Source of the DNA: Streptomyces canus 299MFChir4.1
GTDB taxonomy: Bacteria; Actinomycetota; Actinomycetes; Streptomycetales; Streptomycetaceae
Assembly: GCF_000383615.1 (NCBI RefSeq)
Contig: NZ_KB911587.1
Span: forward strand, 213,476-277,475
DNA length: 64,000 bases
Reading direction: 5' to 3'
Below are positions 50,606 through 58,957 of the stretch, piece by piece; the first letter of the stretch is position 1, and each line of letters begins with the position of its first letter. The notes under the pieces were generated by a model that saw only the letters and a list, made by a program, of their open reading frames with translations, did no database searches and was not told the DNA's origin. Made by a program: the position numbers and the translations under genes.

Positions 50606-52606
50606 ATGGCAGTGGATCAACTCCCGGGTCGGATGCGGGAGTTCGTGGCCTACCTGGACGGTGTGCTCGCGCGCCTGGATCAGGGCGCCGGTTGGTGCGC
50701 GGTGTTCTGGCAGCGCGACCCGGACGGTATGCAGGCCTGCCTCGACGGCCGCGAAGTGCCGCCGTGGGACGTGGTCGAGTCGCTTCTGCAGGACCTCGCA
50801 GCGGCGTACGGCCCGGAGGTGGCCCACGCCGAGGCGGACCGGGCCCGCCCCCTGCACGCCGCCGCGCAGGCCGCCCACGACGCCCGCCCCGGCGGCCGGG
50901 ACGCCCTGGGTGACCGCTTCGACGTGATGCTCCGCGAACAGCGCTACGCCGCGGAACGCCAGGCCGAGCTGGGGCGCCGCCTCGCCGGCGCCACCACCCA
51001 GGAGGAGGCCGACGCCATCCGCCTGGACCTCGCCTGGGCCCGCGACGACCATGAACGCGCGGTACGCCGTTGCGCCGAACTCCAGTCCCGGATGGCCGAG
51101 TTGGACCACCGCACCTTGGACAACCGGGCCCGGGCGATCAGGCGGGGACAGGTCGCGGACGGCGGGGTGTTCCGGGAAGCGCGCGGGGACGGGGTCCGGG
51201 GCGACCGCGGTTGGGGGGACGCCGGGGGCGGCGGACATGCAGGAGGGGGCGCCGGTCGCGAGGCCGGCCCCGGAAGCACTGAGTTCCCGAACATCCCGCA
51301 GCAGCGCGATGCCGCGCCGGCGACTGATGCCGAAGCGCCCCACACCGGACACGCCCCGCAGTGGGCCGGCCCCACCGAGGCCGCCCGCTCGGGACACGCA
51401 TCCGGGCCCGGCCGGGCGGACTCCTCCGGAGCTGCGCCACATCGCGCCGATGCCGCGGAAGCCGTCCGCTCGGCGCCTGTCCCGCAGCCTTCCGTCTGGG
51501 CGGACGCTTCCGGAGACGTGGCAGGGCGCTCCGGGGCCGCGGAAACGGTCCGCTCGGCCCCCGCTCCGCAGCCCTCCGCCTGGGGGGACGCTTCCGGAGA
51601 CGTGTCTCGGCGCCCCGGTGTCGCTGGAACGGCCCGTCCGGGTTACCGCCCGCACCCAGTGGCCCCGGTCGATGCGGACACCACCCCCGACCACGCACCC
51701 CAGCGTCCTGGCCCCGCAGAAGCCGCCCACCCCGGACACGCCCCGCACCAGCACCGCCAGGCCGACGCCTCCCCCACGGCCCACGCCCCGTACCAGCAGG
51801 CCCCCGACCGCACACCCCCACCAGACATCGACCCCCCGCAGCAACCCACCCCCACCGCCCCACCGCCGGAGGCAAAGCGCAAGCGCCGCCGTGGCGGTGC
51901 CCGGTTCGCCGGTGCGGTCGAGGAGGACGGTGCACCCGTCGTCGTACCCCCGGCGGCCGTGCCCGAGCTGCCCACCGCGCCTGCGGCGAAGGGGCGGACC
52001 CCGCGCGGGGCCCGTTTCGCCGGGGCCGCGGAGGTGTCGGCGGCGGGTCCGGGGCAGGGGGCCGAGCCGTTGGACGCGGTGGCGCGGCGGGAGACCGCCG
52101 ATACGGTCGCGACGCTGGTGCGGCTGCGCTCGGAGGGGCGTACCGGCGAGGCGCACGGCGTGCTCGTCGAGCTCGCCCACTGGCCCGCCGTCCGTTTCCC
52201 GCTGCTCGCCGCGGAGCTTCAGCACGCCGGGCTCGGCGCCGACTGGGCCTCCCTGCTGTGGGAGGCCGCGTCGCTGCCCGCCGACCGGCTGGTGGCCGCC
52301 GCCGACGCGCTGGTCGCGGCAGGGCGCGGCGCGGACGGGGAACAGATCCTCAGACAGGGCGTCGCCCGGCCCGCCGGCGAGATCGGCACGGCGGTGCTCG
52401 GGCTGGTCGCCGAGGGCCGCCGCCGCGAGGTCACCGCGCTCCTCGACGCCTACGTCCGCGTCCGCGCCCCCGAGGAGGCCGCCCGCAGCGCCGAACCCGG
52501 CCCGGGGACCCTCGTGCCGCTCCTCCTGGCGGCCGCGCGAGGCGTCTCGGACGAGCGGCACTGGGATCTGGTGCACGCCCTGCGGGTGGCCGGATTCTCC
52601 GCCTGA
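50606..52606 (+). CDS. Repeat-rich hypothetical protein
   Basis: 666 residues. N-terminal domain (about 1-190), helical, with W-C-A-V-F-W-Q-R-D-P-D-G-M and D-V-V-E-S-L-L-Q-D-L-A; an acidic coiled-coil-like region holds E-A-D-A-I-R-L-D-L-A-W-A. The middle (about 190-430) is disordered, rich in Pro, His, Ala and Gly, and carries an 84-bp tandem repeat. The C-terminal part (about 485-666) is an all-helical array (L-V-R-L-R-S-E-G-R-T-G-E-A-H, L-A-A-E-L-Q-H-A-G-L-G-A-D-W). The layout looks like a scaffold joining two helical modules. No function is known; it looks Streptomyces-specific. Confidence 0.85.
   Translation: MAVDQLPGRMREFVAYLDGVLARLDQGAGWCAVFWQRDPDGMQACLDGREVPPWDVVESLLQDLAAAYGPEVAHAEADRARPLHAAAQAAHDARPGGRDALGDRFDVMLREQRYAAERQAELGRRLAGATTQEEADAIRLDLAWARDDHERAVRRCAELQSRMAELDHRTLDNRARAIRRGQVADGGVFREARGDGVRGDRGWGDAGGGGHAGGGAGREAGPGSTEFPNIPQQRDAAPATDAEAPHTGHAPQWAGPTEAARSGHASGPGRADSSGAAPHRADAAEAVRSAPVPQPSVWADASGDVAGRSGAAETVRSAPAPQPSAWGDASGDVSRRPGVAGTARPGYRPHPVAPVDADTTPDHAPQRPGPAEAAHPGHAPHQHRQADASPTAHAPYQQAPDRTPPPDIDPPQQPTPTAPPPEAKRKRRRGGARFAGAVEEDGAPVVVPPAAVPELPTAPAAKGRTPRGARFAGAAEVSAAGPGQGAEPLDAVARRETADTVATLVRLRSEGRTGEAHGVLVELAHWPAVRFPLLAAELQHAGLGADWASLLWEAASLPADRLVAAADALVAAGRGADGEQILRQGVARPAGEIGTAVLGLVAEGRRREVTALLDAYVRVRAPEEAARSAEPGPGTLVPLLLAAARGVSDERHWDLVHALRVAGFSA
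51455..51622 (+). repeat. 84-bp tandem repeat within hypothetical gene
   Basis: Two in-frame copies, 51455-51538 and 51539-51622, each coding 28 residues with A-E-x-V-R-S-A-P and S-G-D-V cores. More degenerate E-A-A-x-x-G-H units surround them. Confidence 0.75.
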
Positions 52607-52639
52607 CAGGTCCCTCACAACCCCGCTGACCGGGCACAT

Positions 52640-52657
52640 CACTCCTCCACTGGAGTG
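52640..52657. terminator. Hairpin after repeat-rich gene
   Basis: CACTCC / GGAGTG arms with a six-base loop, 34 bp past the stop. A possible terminator; short stem. Confidence 0.4.
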
Positions 52658-52700
52658 TGAAACGTGATCGACTTCGCGGGTTAACGACGATGGTCTTGGC

Positions 52701-52758
52701 AAGCCTCTCCAGGAGGCTTACGTTCGTCCCTCTACGGCCCCTTCTACGGGCGTAGAGG
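52701..52758. promoter_or_regulatory. Two inverted repeats upstream of first beta-ureidopropionase
   Basis: AAGCCTC-N5-GAGGCTT (52701-52719) and CCTCTACG-N14-CGTAGAGG (52729-52758), both perfect, end 28 bp before the start codon. Likely operator sites for the PucR protein of the same operon, or mRNA leader stems. Confidence 0.5.
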
Positions 52759-52786
52759 CTCTGACGTCCCGCCGAAGGAGCAGCTC

Positions 52787-53629
52787 ATGGCCAACGTCGT
52801 ACGCGCCGCTCTGGTCCAGGCCACCTGGACCGGCGACACCGAGTCCATGGTGGCGAAACACGAGGAGCACGCCCGCGAGGCGGCCCGACAGGGCGCGAAG
52901 ATCATCGGGTTCCAGGAAGTGTTCAACGCCCCCTACTTCTGCCAGGTCCAGGAACCCGAGCACTACCGCTGGGCCGAGCCGGTGCCGGACGGCCCCACCA
53001 CGAGTCGTATGCGGGACCTCGCCCGCGAGACCGGCATGGTGATCGTCGTGCCGGTGTTCGAGGTCGAGCAGTCCGGCTTCTACTACAACACCGCGGTCGT
53101 GATCGACGCCGACGGCAGCGTCCTCGGCAAGTACCGCAAGCACCACATCCCGCAGGTCAAGGGCTTCTGGGAGAAGTACTACTTCAAGCCCGGCAACCTC
53201 GGCTGGCCGGTCTTCGACACGGCCGTCGGCAAGGTCGGCGTGTACATCTGCTACGACCGGCACTTCCCGGAGGGCTGGCGGCAACTGGGCCTGAACGGCG
53301 CCCAGATCGTCTACAACCCGTCCGCCACGCACCGGGGGCTCTCCTCCCATCTGTGGCGCCTGGAGCAGCCCGCGGCGGCCGTCGCCAACGAGTACTTCGT
53401 CGCCGCCATCAACCGGGTCGGTGTCGAGGAGTACGGCGACAACGACTTCTACGGGACGTCGTACTTCGTCGACCCGCGCGGCCAGTTCGTGGGGGAGACG
53501 GCGAGCGACAAGGAGGAGGAACTGGTCGTCCGCGACCTGGACTTCGACCTCATCGAGGAAGTGCGGCAGCAGTGGGCCTTCTACCGCGACCGCCGCCCCG
53601 ACGCCTACGAAGGGCTGGTGCAGCCGTGA
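52787..53629 (+). CDS. Beta-ureidopropionase-type nitrilase (copy 1)
   Basis: 280 residues, nitrilase superfamily. It hydrolyses N-carbamoyl-beta-alanine or N-carbamoyl amino acids to the amine, CO2 and ammonia. The Glu-Lys-Cys triad is visible as F-Q-E (Glu44), Y-R-K-H-H (Lys118) and Y-I-C-Y-D-R-H-F-P (Cys155). It is about two-thirds identical by eye to copy 2 at 56678 and the same length. It heads an operon in which the aminotransferase start overlaps its stop (GTGA). It acts after dihydropyrimidinase. Confidence 0.93.
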   Translation: MANVVRAALVQATWTGDTESMVAKHEEHAREAARQGAKIIGFQEVFNAPYFCQVQEPEHYRWAEPVPDGPTTSRMRDLARETGMVIVVPVFEVEQSGFYYNTAVVIDADGSVLGKYRKHHIPQVKGFWEKYYFKPGNLGWPVFDTAVGKVGVYICYDRHFPEGWRQLGLNGAQIVYNPSATHRGLSSHLWRLEQPAAAVANEYFVAAINRVGVEEYGDNDFYGTSYFVDPRGQFVGETASDKEEELVVRDLDFDLIEEVRQQWAFYRDRRPDAYEGLVQP

Positions 53630-54915
53630 CCAAGGACCTGCTGGGACGCCACCGGGCCGTCCTGCCCGACTGGCTCGCCCTCTACTACGAGGACCCGCTG
53701 GAGATCACCCACGGCGAGGGCCGGTACGTGTGGGACGCCGAGGGCAACAGGTACCTCGACTTCTTCGGCGGCATCCTGACGACGATGACCGCGCACGCCC
53801 TGCCCGAGATCACCAAGGCGGTGAGCGACCAGGCCGGGCGGATCATCCACTCGTCGACCCTGTACCTGAACCGGCCGATGGTCGAACTCGCCGAGCGCAT
53901 CGCCCAGTTGTCCGGCATCCCGGACGCCCGGGTCTTCTTCACGACCTCCGGCACCGAGGCCAACGACACCGCCCTGCTGCTCGCCACCACCTACCGGCGC
54001 AGCAACACGATCCTGGCGATGCGCAACAGCTACCACGGCCGCTCCTTCAGCGCGGTCGGCATCACCGGCAACCGCGGCTGGTCGCCCACCTCGCTGTCCC
54101 CGCTCCAGACGCTGTACGTCCACGGAGGCATGCGGACCCGCGGCCCCTACGCCTCCCTCGGCGACGACGACTTCATCGCGGCCTGCGTCGACGACCTCCG
54201 GGACCTCCTCGGCCACACCCGGCCGCCCGCCGCCCTGATCGCCGAGCCGATCCAGGGCGTCGGCGGTTTCACCTCCCCGCCCGACGGCCTCTACGCCGCC
54301 TTCCGCGAAGTGCTCGACGAGCACGGCATCCTCTGGATCGCCGACGAGGTGCAGACCGGCTGGGGCCGCACCGGCGACCACTTCTGGGGCTGGCAGGCCC
54401 ATGACCGCAACGGCCCACCGGACATCCTCACCTTCGCCAAGGGCATCGGCAACGGCATGTCCATCGGCGGGGTCGTCGCCCGTGCCGAGATCATGAACTG
54501 CCTCGACTCCAACAGCATCTCGACCTTCGGCGGCACCCAGATCACCATGGCGGCCGGCCTCGCGAACCTGACGTACCTCCTGGAACACGACCTCCAGGGC
54601 AACGCCCGGCGCGTCGGCGGACTGCTGATCGAGCGGCTGCGGGCCGCCGCGGCACAGCTCCCGGGTGTACGGGAGGTGCGCGGGCGTGGGCTCATGCTCG
54701 GCGTCGAGCTGGTGAAACCCGGCACCGACGAGGCCGACCCGCAGGCCGCGTCCGCCGTCCTTGAGGCGGCCCGCGCCGAGGGGCTGCTCCTCGGCAAGGG
54801 CGGCGGGCACAACACCAGCGCCCTGCGGATCGCCCCGCCGCTGTCCTTGACCGTCGCGGAGGCCGAAGAGGGCGCCACGATCCTCGAACACGCTCTGAGG
54901 AGCACCATCCAGTAG
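53626..54915 (+). CDS. Class-III aminotransferase of pyrimidine catabolism
   Basis: 429 residues from GTG 53626, overlapping the upstream stop. PLP fold-type I class III: T-S-G-T-E-A-N phosphate site (108-114), D-E-V-Q cofactor Asp240, and Schiff-base lysine in T-F-A-K-G-I-G-N-G (Lys272). The branch is like AGXT2 and beta-alanine/beta-aminoisobutyrate transaminases. Placed after beta-ureidopropionase, it would turn beta-alanine into malonate semialdehyde. The substrate is an inference from context. Confidence 0.92.
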   Translation: MTKDLLGRHRAVLPDWLALYYEDPLEITHGEGRYVWDAEGNRYLDFFGGILTTMTAHALPEITKAVSDQAGRIIHSSTLYLNRPMVELAERIAQLSGIPDARVFFTTSGTEANDTALLLATTYRRSNTILAMRNSYHGRSFSAVGITGNRGWSPTSLSPLQTLYVHGGMRTRGPYASLGDDDFIAACVDDLRDLLGHTRPPAALIAEPIQGVGGFTSPPDGLYAAFREVLDEHGILWIADEVQTGWGRTGDHFWGWQAHDRNGPPDILTFAKGIGNGMSIGGVVARAEIMNCLDSNSISTFGGTQITMAAGLANLTYLLEHDLQGNARRVGGLLIERLRAAAAQLPGVREVRGRGLMLGVELVKPGTDEADPQAASAVLEAARAEGLLLGKGGGHNTSALRIAPPLSLTVAEAEEGATILEHALRSTIQ

Positions 54916-54938
54916 GTCCACAGCAAGGGAACACCGTC

Positions 54939-56522
54939 ATGAGCACCACCTCGGAGCCCCTGGAGTCCTTGGCGCCGACCCTCTCGGTCCGTCAGGTCCT
55001 CATGCTGGAACGGGTCCTGGCCGGGGAGCCCGAGGTGGTGGCCGGTGCCGCTCAGCTCGACCGGGCCGTGCGCTGGGTGCACGTGGCCGAGGCGGCCGAC
55101 GTCGGTGTGATGCTCAGCGGCGGCGAGATGGTCCTCACCACCGGTGTGCTGCTCGCCGGTGACGACGGCAAGCAGGCCGAGTACATCCAGTCCCTGCACC
55201 GCGCGGAGGCCGCGGCCGTGGTCCTCGGACTCGGCCGCGCCTTCCCGGCCCCGCCGGACGTGATGCGCCGGGCCGCCGAGCGGTGCGGGCTGCCCATGGT
55301 CGTCCTGCACCGGCCCTTCCCCTTCGCGGAGTTGACGGAGGAGGTCCAGGCCCGGCTGGTGCGGCGGAAGTTCGCCGCCGTCAGCATGTCCGAGGCGGTC
55401 CGCACCGCCCTCACCGGACTCATCACCGCGGGCGCCCCGCTCCAGCACCTGCTGGACGAGATCGCCCACCACAGCGGCTGCCCCGTCGTCGTCACCAACC
55501 TCGCCCACCGCGTCCTCGCCACGGCGGGGGAGCGGTCCGCGGTGGACGACGTGCTGCGCGACTGGGAACGCATCGCCCGCCAGGCATGGGGGCACCTCCC
55601 AGGCCGTTCAGGCACTGGGGGAGGCAACGAGGGCGACGGCTGGATCCGCGCCGAACTGGGCGGGCGCGGTGAGCGCTGGGGCCAGATCATGCTGTGCGGC
55701 TACCGCGGCGACACCGCCACCGGACGCCTCCTCGCCGACCGCGCCGCCGAATCCCTCGTCCTGCACCGCATGCTCGGCGGCACCTCCGCCCACACCTGGG
55801 AGGAGCAGTCCGCGCAGAGCCTGCTCACCGACCTGGTCAGCGGGGTCGTACCGGCGCGGCAGCTGCTGCCCCGCGCCCGGGCGGCCGGGCTGCCCGTCAA
55901 CCGGCGCACCTTCGTCCCGCTCGTCGTGCGGGACGGCGATCCGGCCGAACTCGACCGGGTGCTACGGCTGTTGGGGTTGCCCGGAATCGTCGCCGAACTC
56001 GCCGACGGGGCCACCGCCGTGCTGCTGAGTCTGGCCCGGGACCAGGACGCCGCCGTGCTCACCGCCAACTTCGCGGCGCGGCTGACCCAGACGGTCGTGG
56101 CCGCCGCGGACCCGCGCACCGCCTGGGACGACGTCCCCGCCGGCATGCGTGAGGCCCGGCATGTCGCGGACGCGGTCGCCTCGGGGGCACTCGACCTTCC
56201 CGCCGTCGTCCGCCTCAAGGACGTCCATCTGCGCGGACTGATAAGGCTGTTGCGCGACGACCCGCACGTGCAGTCCTTCGCCGAGCGCGAGTTGGACGGG
56301 CTGCTGTGCGCGGCGGGAGACGATCTGCTGGCGGTGCTGCGCACCTATCTCGCCACCGGCCGCAACAAGTCACGCACCGCCCAGCTGCACCACGTCTCCC
56401 GGCCCGCGCTCTACCGCCGGCTGGAGGCGATACAGGGCCGGCTGGGCGTCGACCTGGACGATTTCGAGCAGGCCGCCTCGGTGCACATCGCACTCCTCGC
56501 ACACGATGCGCAACAGGCCTGA
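54939..56522 (+). CDS. PucR-family transcriptional regulator
   Basis: 527 residues. N-terminal PUCR domain (about 25-145) opens with S-V-R-Q-V-L-M-L-E-R-V-L; a GGDEF-like middle follows, then the C-terminal PucR-type HTH (about 450-515: L-R-T-Y-L-A-T-G-R-N-K-S-R-T-A-Q-L-H-H-V-S-R-P-A-L-Y-R-R). It is last in the first operon and lies between the two catabolic operons, so it probably activates both. Around codons 217-229 the gene contains a dispersed Streptomyces hairpin element (55587-55624) translated in frame, which lengthens a linker. Confidence 0.92.
   Translation: MSTTSEPLESLAPTLSVRQVLMLERVLAGEPEVVAGAAQLDRAVRWVHVAEAADVGVMLSGGEMVLTTGVLLAGDDGKQAEYIQSLHRAEAAAVVLGLGRAFPAPPDVMRRAAERCGLPMVVLHRPFPFAELTEEVQARLVRRKFAAVSMSEAVRTALTGLITAGAPLQHLLDEIAHHSGCPVVVTNLAHRVLATAGERSAVDDVLRDWERIARQAWGHLPGRSGTGGGNEGDGWIRAELGGRGERWGQIMLCGYRGDTATGRLLADRAAESLVLHRMLGGTSAHTWEEQSAQSLLTDLVSGVVPARQLLPRARAAGLPVNRRTFVPLVVRDGDPAELDRVLRLLGLPGIVAELADGATAVLLSLARDQDAAVLTANFAARLTQTVVAAADPRTAWDDVPAGMREARHVADAVASGALDLPAVVRLKDVHLRGLIRLLRDDPHVQSFAERELDGLLCAAGDDLLAVLRTYLATGRNKSRTAQLHHVSRPALYRRLEAIQGRLGVDLDDFEQAASVHIALLAHDAQQA
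55587..55624 (+). repeat. Dispersed hairpin element inside pucR-type gene
   Basis: TGGGGG-CACCTCCCAG...CTGGGGGAGG: CCTCCCAG (55595-55602) pairs with CTGGGGGAGG (55615-55624) apart from two extra G. This sequence type is common in Streptomyces intergenic DNA; here it is read in frame as W-G-H-L-P-G-R-S-G-T-G-G-G. Confidence 0.6.
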
Positions 56523-56572
56523 AACAAGCCACGACCTGGGAAAACGGCGGTGAAACATGGGCACACGAAAGA

Positions 56573-56615
56573 GTGACACCGTGGCACGCCGCACGCCCGC
56601 AGACGTGACACCGTG
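56573..56615 (+). promoter_or_regulatory. Direct repeats GTGACACCGTG upstream of second operon
   Basis: Identical 11-mers at 56573-56583 and 56605-56615, 32 bp apart (about three turns), 63-105 bp before the start of beta-ureidopropionase copy 2. Likely activator half sites, with PucR the candidate. Confidence 0.5.
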
Positions 56616-56677
56616 CAACTCAAAGCAAGTTTTCGGACTTCCTAGTCTTCTCGCACACCGAGCGACCGGAGGTCCCG

Positions 56678-57520
56678 ATGAGCAGAGTGATTCGTGCCGC
56701 CCTCTTCCAGACCGCGTGGACGGGCGACAAAGAGTCGATGATCCAGGTACACGAGCAGGCGGCCCGGGACGCGGCCGCGCAGGGTGCTCAGGTCCTGTGC
56801 TTCCAGGAGTTGTTCTACGGGCCGTACTTCTGCCAGGTCCAGGACAAGGCGTTCTACGAGTACGCCGAGCAGATCCCGGACGGCCCGATCGTCAAGCGGT
56901 TCCAGGCGCTGACCAAGGAGCTGGGGATCGTCCTCGTCCTGCCGATGTACGAGGAGGAGCAGCCCGGCGTCCTCTACAACACCGCCGCGGTGATCGACGC
57001 GGACGGTTCGTACCTCGGCAAGTACCGCAAGCACCACATCCCCCAAGTGCCCGGATTCTGGGAGAAGTTCTACTTCCGTCCCGGCAATCTGGGGTGGCCG
57101 ATCTTCGACACCAAGGTCGGGAGGATCGGCGTGTACATCTGCTACGACCGCCACTTCCCGGAGGGCTGGCGGGCGCTGGGCCTGGCCGGTGCCGAGATCG
57201 TCTTCAACCCGTCGGCCACCTCGCGCGGTCTGTCCGCGTACCTGTGGCAGCTGGAGCAGCCCGCGGCGGCCGTCGCCAACGAGTACTTCGTCGGCGCGAT
57301 CAACCGGGTGGGTGTGGAGGAGTTGGGCGACAACGACTTCTACGGGACGACGTACTTCGTCGACCCGGAGGCCCAGTTCGTCGGCGAGGTCGCCTCGGAC
57401 AAGGAGACCGAACTCGTCGTCCGCGACCTGGACATGGCCAAGCTGAGGGAGGTCCGCGACCGCTGGCAGTTCTACCGGGACCGCCGTCCGGACGCGTACC
57501 CCCCGCTGACCGCACCCTGA
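56678..57520 (+). CDS. Beta-ureidopropionase-type nitrilase (copy 2)
   Basis: 280 residues, same triad as copy 1 (Glu44, Lys118, Cys155) and the same length, with a different N-terminal pocket (C-F-Q-E-L-F-Y-G-P against G-F-Q-E-V-F-N-A-P). First gene of the second catabolic operon, 31 bp before dihydropyrimidinase. Being directly linked to the hydantoinase, it is the better candidate for N-carbamoyl-beta-alanine hydrolysis, while copy 1 may act on a related carbamoyl compound. Confidence 0.93.
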   Translation: MSRVIRAALFQTAWTGDKESMIQVHEQAARDAAAQGAQVLCFQELFYGPYFCQVQDKAFYEYAEQIPDGPIVKRFQALTKELGIVLVLPMYEEEQPGVLYNTAAVIDADGSYLGKYRKHHIPQVPGFWEKFYFRPGNLGWPIFDTKVGRIGVYICYDRHFPEGWRALGLAGAEIVFNPSATSRGLSAYLWQLEQPAAAVANEYFVGAINRVGVEELGDNDFYGTTYFVDPEAQFVGEVASDKETELVVRDLDMAKLREVRDRWQFYRDRRPDAYPPLTAP

Positions 57521-57551
57521 CCGAAACGTCCACCCTGGCAGGAGAGGGAAC

Positions 57552-58946
57552 ATGAGCAGCCGTACCGTCATCAGCGGTGGCCTCGTCATCACCGCGTCCG
57601 ACGAGATCCACGCCGACGTGCTGATCGAGGACGGCCGCATCGCCGCCCTCGCCGTGCCCGGTACCCAGAACTGGACCGCGGACCGCACGATCGACGCCAC
57701 CGGGAAGTACGTGATCCCCGGTGGCGTCGACGTCCACACCCACATGGAGCTGCCCTTCGGCGGCACCTTCGCCTCCGACACCTTCGAGACCGGCACCCGG
57801 GCTGCCGCCTGGGGCGGTACGACGACCATCGTCGACTTCGCGGTGCAGAGCGTGGGCCACTCCCTGCGCGAGGGCCTGGACGCCTGGCATGCCAAGGCCG
57901 AGGGCAACTGCGCCATCGACTACGGCTTCCACATGATCGTCTCCGATGTGAACGAGGGGACGCTCAAGGAGATGGACCACCTCGTCGAGGAAGGCGTCAC
58001 CTCCTTCAAGCAGTTCATGGCCTATCCCGGCGTCTTCTACTCCGACGACGGCCAGATCCTGCGCGCCATGCAGCGCTCCGCCGAGAACGGCGGCCTGATC
58101 ATGATGCACGCCGAGAACGGCATCGCGATCGACGTCCTGGTCGAGCAGGCGCTGGCACGCGGCGAGACCGACCCCCGCTATCACGGCGAGGTCCGCAAGG
58201 CGCTGCTTGAGGCCGAGGCCACCCACCGTGCCATCAAGCTCGCGCAGGTCGCCGGCGCGCCCCTCTACGTCGTGCACGTCTCCGCCATGGAGGCGGTGGC
58301 CGAGCTGGCGCGGGCGCGCGACGAGGGCCTCAACGTCTTCGGCGAGACCTGCCCGCAGTACCTGTTCCTGTCGACGGACAACCTCGCGGAACCGGACTTC
58401 GAGGGCTCGAAGTACGTGTGCAGCACGCCGCTTCGTCCCAAGGAGCACCAGGCCAAGCTCTGGCAGGGGCTCAGGACCAACGACCTCCAGGTCGTCTCCA
58501 CCGACCACTGCCCCTTCTGCTTCGTGGGCCAGAAGGAGCTCGGCCGCGGCGACTTCTCCAAGATCCCCAACGGCCTCCCGGGCGTCGAGAACCGTATGGA
58601 CCTGCTCCACCAGGCCGTCGTCGACGGGCACATCTCGCGCCGCCGCTGGATCGAGATCGCCTGCGCCACCCCGGCCCGGATGTTCGGCATGTACCCGAAG
58701 AAGGGCACCATCGCCCCGGGCGCCGACGCGGACGTCGTCATCTACGACCCGCACGCCGAGCAGATCGTCTCCGCCGAGACCCACCACATGAACGTCGACT
58801 ACTCGGCCTACGAGGGCAAGCGCCTCACGGGGCGGGTCGAGACGGTCCTCTCGCGGGGCGAACTCGTCATCACCGAGCGGGAGTACACCGGACGCGCCGG
58901 GCACGGCACGTACACCCCGCGCTCCACCTGTCAGTACCTCAACTAG
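57552..58946 (+). CDS. hydA: Dihydropyrimidinase (D-hydantoinase)
   Basis: 464 residues from ATG 57552 with GGAGAGGG. It opens dihydrouracil, dihydrothymine and hydantoins reversibly to carbamoyl amino acids. Amidohydrolase site: V-H-T-H-M (His62, His64), carboxylated lysine in T-S-F-K-Q-F-M-A-Y-P-G (Lys153), then M-M-H-A-E, V-V-H-V-S, and S-T-D-H-C-P-F (Asp) near the end. Full length; second gene of the operon. The Y-P-G after the lysine and the M-E-L-P-F-G-G loop are classical for the family. Confidence 0.96.
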   Translation: MSSRTVISGGLVITASDEIHADVLIEDGRIAALAVPGTQNWTADRTIDATGKYVIPGGVDVHTHMELPFGGTFASDTFETGTRAAAWGGTTTIVDFAVQSVGHSLREGLDAWHAKAEGNCAIDYGFHMIVSDVNEGTLKEMDHLVEEGVTSFKQFMAYPGVFYSDDGQILRAMQRSAENGGLIMMHAENGIAIDVLVEQALARGETDPRYHGEVRKALLEAEATHRAIKLAQVAGAPLYVVHVSAMEAVAELARARDEGLNVFGETCPQYLFLSTDNLAEPDFEGSKYVCSTPLRPKEHQAKLWQGLRTNDLQVVSTDHCPFCFVGQKELGRGDFSKIPNGLPGVENRMDLLHQAVVDGHISRRRWIEIACATPARMFGMYPKKGTIAPGADADVVIYDPHAEQIVSAETHHMNVDYSAYEGKRLTGRVETVLSRGELVITEREYTGRAGHGTYTPRSTCQYLN

Positions 58947-58957
58947 GAGTGGCGCCC

